Shown here: piece after piece, positions 13,101 through 24,696 of the stretch
How the letters are laid out: every line of letters starts with the position of its first letter
Numbering within the stretch: the first letter of the stretch is position 1
Origin: Pseudogymnoascus destructans
Lineage: Eukaryota; Ascomycota; Leotiomycetes; Thelebolales; Thelebolaceae
Length of the DNA: 64,000 bases
Assembly: GCF_001641265.1 (NCBI RefSeq)
Contig: NW_020167522.1
Location: 62,001 to 126,000, forward strand
Direction of reading: 5' to 3'
The notes under the pieces: model-generated
The model's database searches: none
What the model saw: only the letters and a program-made list of their open reading frames with translations
What the model was told of the DNA's origin: nothing
Made by a program: the position numbers and the translations under genes

Positions 13101-16100
13101 CAATGAAACTAAGCCCAGCAACGTTTTTCAACAATACCTCAACGAAACTAATACTTGCTGCCAGTTTCTTTGAATGCCAAACAGAAACGCTCTGTGTCCC
13201 AACAAATTTCATAGATTACCTTCTCAACCTACCACCAATGGATATTGTGTCTTGTACCGAGCTTATTTGCGAAATTCTACACAGCGATTTGTCGTTGAGC
13301 TCGGACGATGCTTCGAGGATAGTACAATGCGCGGGTGGCCTTTTATCCTCGCAATATTCATGCTGCGAAGTCACACTAGGGCTTTGTATCGATACTATGG
13401 AAGGACTACTTTCGTCATGGGCAAACTCCAAGAGCGGAGAATTAGGGGAAATGGTGCAACAGCTTTATGGATGGCTCGTCGGCACTATAATTTCGAAACG
13501 AGGAACTTCCCCCTATGTTCAAATTCGCTTCTCCAAACTTCTATTCCAACTTATCAGAATCCAGCCAACATATGGGGACGATCAATCTCTACCTTCTGTA
13601 AGGTCAAGTCTTTTTGATATCCTTCAGAAAGCTCCCATTCTTGTTAAGTTTAACTTGGCCCAAAATATCCCGGATATTTTTGGCTTATTCGTTTTGAAAA
13701 ACCACCTGCGAATACTCAATGATCTATTGGACAGCTTGCCTACTGATTTGGACTGGTGTGAGGGAAATGCTTTCCGTCTCTATATTCTCAGCAGGTTAGC
13801 ATCACGTTGGCCGACACTGCTTCGAATATGCGCCTACTATATTCTTGAGGTGTCCGGAAGAGTGCCTGCCTCTATCCCATACGCCAAGAGGTGTCTATTG
13901 GAAGTTTCCGAGACGCTGGGACTCAGCAGCGCCAGAGAATTATTTCTGCTGTTTAACTCCCAGCTCCTTTTTACCTGGCTTGATACAGAACCGTTTGAAA
14001 GTTTGCCGCATATTATCTTTGGGTACAATACCCTTCATGACCTTCTCCGGGATAGCCAAGAAGAAATATCGGCACTCATGGTCATGAGAGATCGAGACGA
14101 CGAAGTAAAAAGTCTAGCAGAATTGCTCGAAGAGCCAGTCGAACAAATCTTGATGAAATCTTTTACGAAAGTTATTGCATACAGCGTTGCTCACGATATA
14201 AGCATTCCTCCTTCCGACACGTCAGGAAAATATATTACGGGAGAAGCACGAGTAAGAAAGCAGCTTGGAAAAAATGTCTTTCTTGATCTCATGAAAACGC
14301 ATTTCGCAGACATCATCAGTTTACTGTTCAAATTAATTGACCATGAACAAGACCTTGAGAAATCCTTTATGAAAGAAGACGCACTCCAAATACCAGCCAG
14401 CATATTAAGCGAGATAAAGGAGTTCAGCTCATCTAGTATAACGTTGCCCCCCAGCCAGCAGCCAACATTTAAGGCCAAGTACTTGACAAGAGAAATCAAT
14501 CATGTGTGTGGGAGAACTCCCTACGAGCCCTCGGATATTTTTACGCCAGTCATGGTCACGTTCGTAGCAAGAAAGCTTCTGGACACCATGAATCCCGCAC
14601 TTGGCTCTCTACACGCATGCTCAGTACTCCGGAGGCTGCGTGTTCTTATTGGACTTGCTGGTCCAAATGCCGTCAGCGGCTATCCGCTCGAGATGATATT
14701 GCATAACCTCAGGCCTCTATTAGCAGATGTTGAGTGTGCTGATGATGCTATTGGAATAGCCCAGTATCTTTTCACGCGCGGATCTGAATATTTGAGCACC
14801 GTGCCCTCATTTATCATAACAATCGCATTGTCAATGTTCGGGACTTTGAAGGTGTTCTTAAGTTCGAGCCCTTCCAGCACTACACAAGAAAGCCAATATA
14901 GAGAAACTCTCTCGAAAGCGGAGTCGTTCCACTCATGGCTTGGCCTATATCTGAAAAATTACAAGGTTATTGGTTTGGACCGCAGGGACCAAGACGCGTT
15001 TCGAGCCATGGTGGAATCTGCCCATGGGTTAAGTGCCTCCGATTCGACCGATATGGGCACTACGGGTGGAGATTTGCTTATGGACATCCTCAGAGATAAG
15101 CGCTCTCGTAGAAATCTTTTGAGCAAGTCGACTTGCGATGTTGTATTTTCTCTTCTATACAGCGAGTTTGCAGCGCCAGCGTCGTTCAGGACAGATCACC
15201 TTGGTCAGGACGACCGCGCAGTAAGGTATGCCCCTACTGTATGGGAGCTTTGCAAGACTGGGTCCACGAGCAGTTCGTTTCTTACCTGGGCTGGCAGAGT
15301 GTTTGGCAGAGCATTCGCTGCCACAGGGCATATCGAGTTATCATTATTGAAGGAGACAGATTTACACGAGATACTTGATCCTGTTGAAATAGATGCATCC
15401 AACAAGCCGTCATCTAGGAGTTCGATCTTGGGACTGGTCAAGAACTTGACAGTCGTAGATCATGGAAGTGTCACAGGAGTGGCCGAAGCTGCTCTTCGAA
15501 TCATCGTCAGTGGCGTTACTAGCCAACCGAACAACGCTGACGACGCAGCATGTTCAATATCATTATCGGCATCTCTAATTCAATGCTCAACTTGGTCGCC
15601 ATATAATGTCTCTCCAGCCGATATGCTCGCCTTTCAAACTCCAGCTCCAAAGGATCCATTTTCCCCTGGTTGTATCGAAGACCCCGCATGCATACGGGAC
15701 CTCTCTATCTTTCTCGTTCAATCCGTACCGTCCGATTCTGTCATTCATCCAATCCAGCAACTCCTGGTTGATGCCGCTGGGTTTGCGGAGAAATGTTTCC
15801 CTTTCATTCTTCATATCGTATTATCCCAAAAATTAGATGAATCTCAGACTATGAAGCGCCTTTTGTCGACCGCCCTTCGATCGTGGTTTAGCAATGGCAG
15901 GGATATCGTCAAGGAGCGGCTTAAACTTCTGATCAATGCAATCTTATACTTAAGAACACAAGCTCTCCCTCGTGAAACTTCAATAGCAGATCGCTCTCAG
16001 TGGCTTGATATCGACTACCGCCAAGCATCTCAGGCAGCCGTGAACTGCGGCATGCTCAAAACAGCGTTGTTGTTCACGGAATTATCATCGTCTGAGTTGG

Positions 16101-19100
16101 TTAAGGCGTCGCGTCGATTCTCCTCAGTGAAGCAGCCTGAGTCGGAAATATTATTTTCAATATTCAAGAACCTTGACGATCCCGACATATTTTACGGGCT
16201 GCAACCTACTGCCACCCTAGAAACAATATCGGCTCGTATGGAGTATGAAAAGGATGGCCTCAGGACCTTGATGTTTCGAGGGGCAGAGTACGACACTCAA
16301 ATGCGGAAAGGAGGGCAGGCATCTACTTCAGAGGCTCAGAGCTTGGTCGGTGCCCTCAGTATGTTGGATTTAGACGGACTGTCATATTCATTGCTCCAGT
16401 CTCAGCAAATGGCTGTTGTTATGAATGAGCCTGCAATACAGAATATGTTTCGAACCGCTCGCAAACTAGAGCAGTGGGATCTTCCCATCCCGGACGCCTA
16501 CGACGGCGGTTCTATAACGATATACAAGACGTTTCAAGCATTAAACAATGCTGTTGATCATGTATCGGCGCATGTTGCTGTCGACACGGGGATTAAGTCT
16601 GTCATGTCAAATTTGAATCAGGTTCAGGGAGATGCTGCGTCGATACATACATCCCTCCAAGCGCTGTCTATTTTTACAGAAATGGATGAAGTGCTAAGCT
16701 CATCCAACTCTGAACAGTTTGAAGATATGCTCCAAAGGTTTGAAAGCCGATCTAAGTGGATGAAGACTGGAAAGTAAGCTTAGCCCAACCCCATAAACGT
16801 TGGTTCTCTATGATTCTAACCAGATATAGGTTCGAAGATGTGAGCCAAATAATTTCCAGCAGACAAACCCTTTTAAGCTGCGTAAACCAGCAGTCATCAC
16901 TACGGAAGATGATCAATGTCAGCGCATCTGATACGCGTCTTGTTGAGGCCCGGTCATCCCTATTATCATCAAGCATTCACAGATCCCACGGTGCCCTCCA
17001 GGAGTCACTCACTTCGGCAACTTATTTGAATAGTATAACTGGGTCTTGCCAAGAGCTCGGATTGAACATTGAAGCTGCTGCATATTTTGAAGTTGCAAAT
17101 GCAATGTGGGACCAAGGAGAGATGGCCTCCTCAATTGGTATGCTTCAGGAACTCGAGCAGCTCTCAAATTTGAGGGAACAAACGATTCCTATCGGAAAAT
17201 CAAAGATTCTTGCCAAAATCGCATCTCAGGTGTCCATGGCAAAATTGGAGAAACCAGACCGCATCATCGAGAAATATCTGTCCCCTGCTCTTGCGGAGTT
17301 GAAGGGTAAGACGGACGGCAGTGACGCTGGGCAAGTTTATCACGAATTTGCAGTCTTCTGTGACAGACAGTATCAAGACCCCGACAGCATTGAAGACCTT
17401 GAACGTCTGAGGACGCTGAAGGAAATGAAAGAAATGGAAGTTGAGACTCTTCTCAAACTGTCCAAAGAGGCTACGTCGGGCCAGAAGCAGAGAAACCATA
17501 GGGCATATAATCAAGCTAAGCAGTGGCTTGCATTGGACACCGAGGAGTACGAACGGCTGAATGATGGAAGAGGACAGCTACTCCGTCGTAGCCTGGAGAA
17601 CTATCTATTATCTTTGGCCGCCTGGGACGACCACAATAACGACGCTCTCCGGTTCACAGCATTATGGCTAGAACACTCTGACGAAGAAGTTATATCAGAG
17701 TCTGTTTCAAAGTATCTCTCTAATGTTGCTACTATGAAGTTTGCATCGTTGGCGAATCAACTTACATCACGCCTACTTGATACCAAGGATAAATTTCAGG
17801 TGCAACTGCTCAACCTAGTTCTGAATATATGTAAGGATCATCCTCACCATGGGATGTATCAGATTTGGGCAGGCACGAATAGCAATCCAAGCGCAAATGA
17901 TGAAACAGCTTTATCAAGGCAAAAGGCAACGAAAGAGGTTGCTCTCAAGCTGAGCAAGAGCGCCAGATCCGGTGGTACTTGGTCGGCTATAGACCGAATA
18001 AGCCACCAGTACTGCCATTTTGCCAGTGAGCGAGAGAAGGTCAAGAGTGGTTCAAAGATAAGCTTGAGAAATTCACCAGCGGGCAGCGCGTTGAATGCCA
18101 TGCTGCCAAAGAATCCGCTTCCTCCGCCAACTCTACAAATTGAACTTGCAGCCGATAAGAATTATTCTCGATTGCCTACCATGATCAGCGTCGATCCCAG
18201 CTTTTCCATCGCAAGCGGCGTAAGTGCCCCAAAAATAGTTACATTACTGGCTAGCAACGGAAAGAGATACAGACAATTGGTAGGCTTCTATTCTCCGTAT
18301 TTTATACTCGGGGTGCTTGCTAATATATCACAGGTTAAGGGTGGTGCTGACGATCTCCGGCAAGATGCAATCATGGAGCAGGTCTTTGCACAAGTCAGCG
18401 AACTATTGAAAGAGAATTCAGCCACTCGCCAGCGCAATTTAGGGATTAGGACGTACAAGGTATTACCGCTCAGCTCTACAGCAGGTATTATTGAGTTCGT
18501 CCCAAACACTATGCCTCTTCACGAGTTCCTCATGCCTGCCCACGAAAGGTTTTATCCGAAGGATCTCAGAAGTCAACAGTGCCGCAGCGAAATTCAGAGT
18601 GTCCAGACTCAAAAACTCGATGTGAGAGTGAAGAAGTATCTCGCCGTGACTGATAAGTTCCATCCTGTTTTGAGGTACTTTCATTTGGAGAAGTTCACGG
18701 ATCCCGACGAATGGTTCGCCAGAAGGTTGGCATATACACGCTCCACAGCTGCCATCTCAATTCTTGGCTATGTTCTCGGCCTCGGTGACCGCCATGGTCA
18801 TAACATTCTTTTGGATGAGAAGACCGGTGAAGTCGTTCACATCGACTTGGGTGTGGCTTTCGAAATGGGTCGTGTCCTTCCGGTTCCTGAGCTGGTCCCG
18901 TTCCGGCTGACTCGAGACATTGTGGACGGCATGGGAATTTCGAAAACGGAGGGAGTCTACCGTCGCTGTTGCGAGTTCACGCTGGAGGCCTTGCGGAAGG
19001 AGGCAGATACGATCATGACTATCCTTGACGTTCTTCGCTACGATCCCCTGTATACATGGTCGATCTCGCCCATCCGTCTTGCGAAGTTACAAGATGCTCA

Positions 19101-19375
19101 GAGTGCAGCCCCCCCTATAAGCACTGCTAGCTCAACTGCTACGAATAACGGAAAGTCGAAAGGAGCAGTAAATGAACCCAGTGAAGCAGACCGTGCGCTT
19201 ACTGTTGTCCGAAAGAAGTTATCGAAGACTTTGAGCGTTACAGCTACTGTGAACGATCTAATTAACCAAGCCACCGATGAACGGAATCTAGCAGTCCTCT
19301 TTGCTGGTAAGTACATTCTTTCATTTATAACGGATAATTGCTAATTATTTATAAGGTTGGGCTGCGTACGCATAA
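10194..19375 (+). CDS. tel1: Tel1/ATM-family checkpoint kinase
   Basis: Phosphatidylinositol-3-kinase-related protein kinase acting at double-strand breaks and telomeres. Seven exons: 10194-10284, 10331-10373, 10430-11851, 11899-12239, 12288-16773, 16830-19306 and 19356-19375. Sum 8880 nt, 2959 aa. The N-terminus has a TAN-like stretch (LKDGAYHTIYEALF near residue 45, where other Tel1 proteins have LKDR). The long middle is HEAT/FAT repeat. The kinase domain carries the catalytic loop GDRHGHN (about residue 2780) and the DLG metal-binding motif (about 2799). The FATC tail ends in GWAAYA, encoded by a 20-nt last exon that is easily missed. AtmA is the Aspergillus name. No lesions seen. Confidence 0.95.
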
Positions 19376-19922
19376 TCACAGGAGGAAACCCTTGGGAAGG
19401 GGAGGCAAAAGGGGGCGTAGAAAACTTGAGTCTAGGCATTTTAGCTTTGCCATATACCACTGTTGCGTCTATCATAGTAGATTTTTGTATCAACTTCATG
19501 TTTGTGTACATATGAAATAGACTAACTTACTTGTTAACTTATCAATTTTAAATTTGCACCATTATTAATTCGGCCATGTAGTGTCGATAAATAATATTAT
19601 CTACCACATAAATAAAACCATCTCCGGCCTCATATTTTATTAATATATACAGAAAAATATTTTTAGCAACAGTATTCGATGATTTACCATGGCAAAATCC
19701 AGAATTGTGACATGAAGTGGCCTGGATCCTTATGAAATAGTGCCACTAGCGGCATCCAAATCTCGGTTTCAATCCGACGGGTTGTCCATGAGGCAAGCTA
19801 TAACTTCTTAACCGTACGCAACAAATAAAATAAACAGCGCTGAGTTTTGCATTTTTCCATTGATAACCAATTTTTATACAAAAATAGGTTTAGGAATTAT
19901 CACCGAATCTCAGCCAGCGAGG
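19376..19922. other. AT-rich spacer, no gene seen
   Basis: 547 bases holding the tel1 terminator and the upstream region of the CofD-like gene. The sequence is AT-rich with several TATTAAT/AATAAA-like stretches (for example around 19600-19670). No convincing open frame or repeat. Confidence 0.5.
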
Positions 19923-21432
19923 ATGAAGCGTAATAATATTGTGGTATTTTCTGGTGGTAGCGCGGCGAATACCTTGGTGGATGTTTTTGGAAATGTGGCT
20001 CGTGAGAAGGGCTGCACGCTGAGCTAGTGAGATATAAATTTCGAAGCGCGAACCGTTGCTAATGGATCTTTAGCATCATCCCCATCAGTGATAATGGCGG
20101 ATCGTCGAGCGAACTAATTAGAGTGCTTGGGGGACCTGGGATTGGTGATGTGCGAAGTATGCCTCAACCCTCCTGCCCCCAGTTCAAGGCAGAGCAATTT
20201 AACAATGGACAGGTCGTCTCGTCCGCCTAATTCCGGAAGATGTGGCTGGAAATGACCCCGAGAAGGCAGCCATGAAGACATTTTTCAACCACCGTCTAGC
20301 AGCATCCACCCCAGAAGCAGCACGCGCAGAGTGGCTAGATATCGTTGAAGCCCGTCACGAGCTATGGACCTCCATCTCCTCCGAGAAGGAAGAATTGATC
20401 CGTTCCTTCCTCAACACCACTAACCTCGAGATTGTAAAGCGAGCTCGGCCCTCCTCGTTCTTCAACTTTCAGTCTGCTGCGGTGGGCAACCTCTTCCTCA
20501 CCGGCGCCCGTCTGTTCACTGGTTCATTCGAATCCGCCATTTATCTTCTCGGATCCATCACGGGGGTCCCATCGAACGTGTCCGTCATTCCCGCTATTAA
20601 TTCTAATTTCTCCCACCACATTTGCGCTGGCCTTAGAGATGGAACATCGATTGTCGGACAGAACTCAATCTCCCACCCCAGCGCTCTCCCGAACAATCTT
20701 CCAGGCGGAGAGGATGAAATAGATGGCCCCATGTCACCGACGACCTTCCAACGGAAGACTTTCGAGGAACTTATCATGCACGATAGCGTCGAAGATGCGA
20801 ATCTCCCGGGCTCTCTTCCCACCTTAAGGAAACAATATATTGACTTCCACAAGTCTGATACGGAAGATCTTCCCTCAAGAATCCGCAGGATATGGTACAT
20901 CAACCCCTATGGGCAAGAAATACGGCCGAGTCCGAACAGAAAGGCTCTTGCGGCATTGGGAAACTCGCAAGCTGTGATTTATAGCATCGGTTCCCTATAT
21001 ACGTCTATTATCCCGTGCCTAATATTGAAGGACGTAGGAGACGCGATTGCTGCCCCTGGGATCAAATCGAAGATTCTGATTCTCAACGGCTCAATAGATC
21101 GCGAAACTGGCCCAGCATCAAATCCATATTGCGCCCGAGATTTCATTTGCGCCATTTCCAACGCGTGTGGAACCTCCAGGGGCGACCTACGCGTCGATGC
21201 TGCGAACATGAACAAGTATGTCACGCACGTGATCCACCTTGAGGGTGAGGGGACACCGAAGGTTGATAAGGAAGAGCTGAAGAGCTTGGGTATTGAGACT
21301 TATAGAGTCTACGGGAGGAAGAATCCAGAGGGTGGGATGCTGTATGACGGCAAAGCGTTGACACAGGCACTTGAGTCGATATTGGGCAGGGAGGATAAAG
21401 GTGTCGTACGGAGGAATACGCTGCAGCATTAA
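19923..21432 (+). CDS. CofD/YvcK (UPF0052)-like protein
   Basis: Member of the CofD-like family, related to bacterial YvcK and 2-phospho-L-lactate transferase; the fungal substrate is unknown to me. Three exons: 19923-20026, 20074-20156 and 20213-21432, 1407 nt, 468 aa. The first exon encodes NIVVFSGGSAAN, the nucleotide/phosphate-binding start of the family. The second gives PISDNGGSSSELIRVLGGPGIGDVRS and the third RLVRLIP, so the family core is split by two introns of 47 and 56 nt. Later segments SIGSLYTSIIPCLI and KILILNGSIDRETG also fit the family. Likely cytosolic: no signal peptide or membrane span seen. Start chosen as the first ATG before the glycine motif. Confidence 0.85.
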
Positions 21433-21760
21433 AAATCATGTACATTAGAGGGTTCATAGGTATATATATTAATCGTAAATTCTTCGTTGCGGTATCAGCT
21501 CTCGCAAGGTATCTGAAAACCGAGCCATCACCATCTGCTGAGCTTGTCCTTCCGCTGTATCTCCAAAACGCGCGATGCCTGCCTAATAGTACATGGTATT
21601 GTGGGTGGAAATTCATGTTCGTAGGAAAGTGGCTCCAAGTCCCGCAGCAACGCATCTAATAACCCACGCATATCCATGCCCCGACCTCATATCCATGTGT
21701 ATGATCCAATACTACCATCCATCCCCGCCCCGATACGCCGCCGTCATTTATATACTGTCA
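21433..21760. terminator. Convergent 3' flank
   Basis: 328 bases between the stops of the CofD-like gene (plus) and the RING-finger gene (minus); both transcripts must terminate here. No discrete terminator structure is visible, and open frames here are shadows. Confidence 0.35.
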
Positions 21761-23185
21761 TTATCGTAACGCAGGCTTCTTTCCTTGCTTCTTTGTCATG
21801 AGTTTCATCGTCAGGTGAAACACGCCGGTCTTGGGTTGTTTCCCGTCCTTTTTCGGCACTCCGATTGCTGTGCGGCAGACTGGGCACGATCTCTTGCCTG
21901 TGCCGACGTTGAGAGCACCATGGAGGCACGAAGAGCAAAACATATGTCCTACAACAGTTAGCATTATCATGTAACAAAGATCATGAATGAGAACTTACCA
22001 CAATGAGTAATCGCCAGTTCCTCTGGCTGATCTAAACAGATCACGCACTGCGTCGTAGCAAGCTTCTGAGGTTTATCAAGCTCTGCTTGCCGTTGTTGTT
22101 TTATCAGGTCTTCCTGCCGCTTCTTCATGACTTCAGCGTAGCTGGTGTCGTCTTCCGCATCGATCAGGTCCAGTTCTTCCACCTTGTCACCTGGTTTGCT
22201 TTTTTTGTGATCATCCCTCAGTCCCTCCGGACTGGCATCAGCGTCCTTCTTTCGCTTTGCCGTCCGGCCTTCACTGTCTACACTTGATAGACGGCGCTTC
22301 TTTGGTGTTCTAGTTGTGGCGACAGGTGATGTTTCAGTGAGGTCGACTATGCTGGATTCTCTCGTACGGGTGGGAGTCTGTTGTAGAGATGATGGACCAT
22401 TCAAGAAGGCGTCGAAATCGAAGTCCTGAAGAACATCATCTCCTTGTGGCGAGGGAGGTTCGTGTTGCGGCATTTGTGTGGTTAAGAACGTGTCTTGCCA
22501 GGACGTTCGTTGTCGGTAACCGCGGGGTTGTTGCGGTCTGGTCGTATTGTTGGAGCCTAAGAGCATGGACAGAGTGGGGGAGGCGTTTCCGGAAGACGGT
22601 CGGGATACATTGATCCATGGAGAGCGTGAGATTGAGGTGCGCCGGGGCTCCTCATCCTCTGGCGACGATACGAATAGTGATTGGCGGTTAGAAGATGGAG
22701 TGCCCATGGCGAGACTGTGATGCGACCTGGAAAGATCCAACAGGCTACGGTCGTAGATGCCTGTTGAGGAATAAGGGTTTGTCCCCAGCCCTTCGGTCTT
22801 CTTCACAGACAAAGAGGTGCGCTGGGGCTGAAATTCAAAGCCATAAGAAGGCAGTTACGTATATCTAAGAGGGAGAGATTGTGTGTATGGCTTCAAAACC
22901 TCAACGCCGCGTTGGGACGTTGGGTGTGCGAAGTGGCGACTGTCGTGACCATAGCGCTAGTCTTCCATTAGAACCTTTATTGGAAGTTGGTGGAGCAGGT
23001 CAGCTGACTCGTCGTACCAAACTTCGGCAGGTGCGGCCGCTCCGCGTATTCGTGGTTTTGTGTCTCCGTTTTAGGGAATTCGCTTTCTTCAATATCAAGA
23101 TCAAAAGACATAAGGCGATATTGGTAGTCTACTAAAAGCAAGGTCATCAACTGTGGGTGGCACTTACGCTCAGGTTTGGTGGCAT
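21761..23185 (-). CDS. RING-finger protein, STUbL/Slx8-like
   Basis: Probable E3 ubiquitin ligase of the nuclear Slx8/RNF4-like kind. The C3HC4 RING is near the C-terminus: CVICLDQ, THCGHMFCSSC and RSCPVCR, with intron 21949-21998 splitting the HCG/HMF junction. The region before it is disordered and serine-rich, with acidic-hydrophobic patches (SSIVDLTETS, ELDLIDAEDD) that could act as SUMO-interacting motifs; that is inference. Exons: 22827-21999 and 21948-21761. The open frame of the large exon lacks an ATG at its start, so an upstream exon is needed. The best candidate is a tiny exon 23185-23168 (M-P-P-N-L-S) with a GTAAGT donor and in-phase joining over a 340-nt intron. With it the protein is 344 aa. 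Exon 1 is uncertain; the first internal ATG is at 22707. Confidence 0.75.
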
Positions 23186-23485
23186 TTTGAGATGTTATGT
23201 AGGTCAGATCCGTTGCTGAACAACGCTGAGAAGTTGCTTCCAATTTATATAAAACAGGACGCCGAACTATTCAGCCAAGTGAGTTGATCTCTACAGCCAA
23301 GCTACTTGGTGTTGATTACCAAGCCCTATGGATGAATCATTCGCCATCCGTCCCTAATATGCTTTATTTCTTTTATATTTTCTACGCTTATGCCTTGGCT
23401 TCTGAATACCTCTATACGTACTAGTACACTCCATTGAGTGCGTTATGAAAACACACCTTCCAGTATACACACATAAACCGTCACA

Positions 23486-24187
23486 ATGCGTAGGCCAGCG
23501 CGGTGCTACCGCTACTGCAAGAATAAAGTAAGTGCTTCCTATTCCAATGCTTCATCAAATACTAATCGCACCAGCCCTTCCCAAAATCCAGACACAACCG
23601 CGGAGTTGCCGACCCAAAATGAGCAGGTTTCCTCCAAGGCCCTCGAGGCGGCCCGTATCCAAGCCAACAAGTAAGCATCCCTTCCTATCTCATCAATTGA
23701 ACAACAACTAACATAAAACTAGATATATGGTCAAGAACTCCGGCAAGGAGACTTTCCACCTTCGCATTCGCACACACCCTTACCACGTCATCCGTATGAA
23801 CAAGATGTTGGCTTGTGCTGGTGCAGATCGTCTGCAACAGGGTATGCGTGGCGCATGGGGTAAACCCGCCGGTATCGTTGCTCGCGTTAGGGTCAACCAG
23901 ATCCTGATTTTGATGAGAACGATCGACCGTTGTGAGCTCCAGGCTAAGACGGCGCTGAAGAAGCCATGTACAAGTTCCCCGGCCAGCAGAAGGTGGTCGT
24001 TAGCAGGAACTGGGGATTCACGAAGGTGAAGAGGGAGGACTATCAGACGATGAGGGAAACCGGCCAATTGAGACTTGATGGTGCTGGCGTGCAGTTTCTT
24101 GAGAAGAAGAGAAGGATAGAAGACCAGATGAAGAATTTCCCAGCTGCATTTGCAGATGGGATAGGTGTGGAACAGCTGGCGATCTAA
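23486..24187 (+). pseudogene. Diverged, broken paralogue of ribosomal protein uL16 (RPL10)
   Basis: Homologous to the 60S protein uL16/RPL10. Exons 23486-23527, 23575-23670 and 23723-24187 keep two introns (23528-23574 and 23671-23722), so it arose from a DNA copy, not a retrocopy. It starts with RRPARCYRYCKNK and continues through ALEAARI, YMVKNSGKE, HPYHVIR and GADRLQ-GMRGA. After the first intron the copy has lost the roughly 25-codon stretch normally between GV-DPK and the NEY/EQ segment, leaving an immediate stop (TGA) if spliced. Near 23966 a single base is missing before MYKFPGQQKVVVSRNWGF, shifting the frame again. The C-terminal third differs a lot from ordinary RPL10, which suggests an old paralogue. 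Because uL16 is essential, another functional copy must exist elsewhere. Confidence 0.85.
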
Positions 24188-24696
24188 GGCGCTTGAAGGC
24201 TCAAAGATTGCCAGAGGTAGCAATAGTTAAAATATAAATGATACAATATACATCAATTATCCACACACTCTATCTTTATCGACAAACAAATGCTTATGTG
24301 AATTAAATGTTCCTCATCGTGATTCTCATAGACTAAAACGTCGTCTGGCTGTTCTCTTAAAAAAAAGTAGCATAAATCTGCCTTAAATTTAATAATATTG
24401 GTTATATCCTCACGTTGGAAAAATTATTTTCTTGCTCTCTTTTGTGTCCTTTTTTCGGGGGGGATGCATTTCCTGGCTTTGCTCTGCGAACATTCTCATT
24501 TTCATTTTCATTCTCCTCCGATATTCGATACCCCCACATTCGGGATTGTAACGTAAGCGACGCTAACGTGGATTTGGTGCAATATTACTCAAAGTAGCTC
24601 GATAGTGGCACGCCCGCATCATCGACCGATGTAAGATTGCAATATCGACAACATATGGGCAGGAAGGAGTCATGAGCATGACACGTCGCATATAGT
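24188..24696. other. Spacer upstream of mip1, no gene seen
   Basis: About 510 bases with T-rich runs and an AT-rich 3' flank of the RPL10 relic, then the promoter region of the polymerase gene. An ATG at 24672 is followed by an in-frame stop before the mip1 start. No repeat or RNA gene recognised. Confidence 0.45.
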
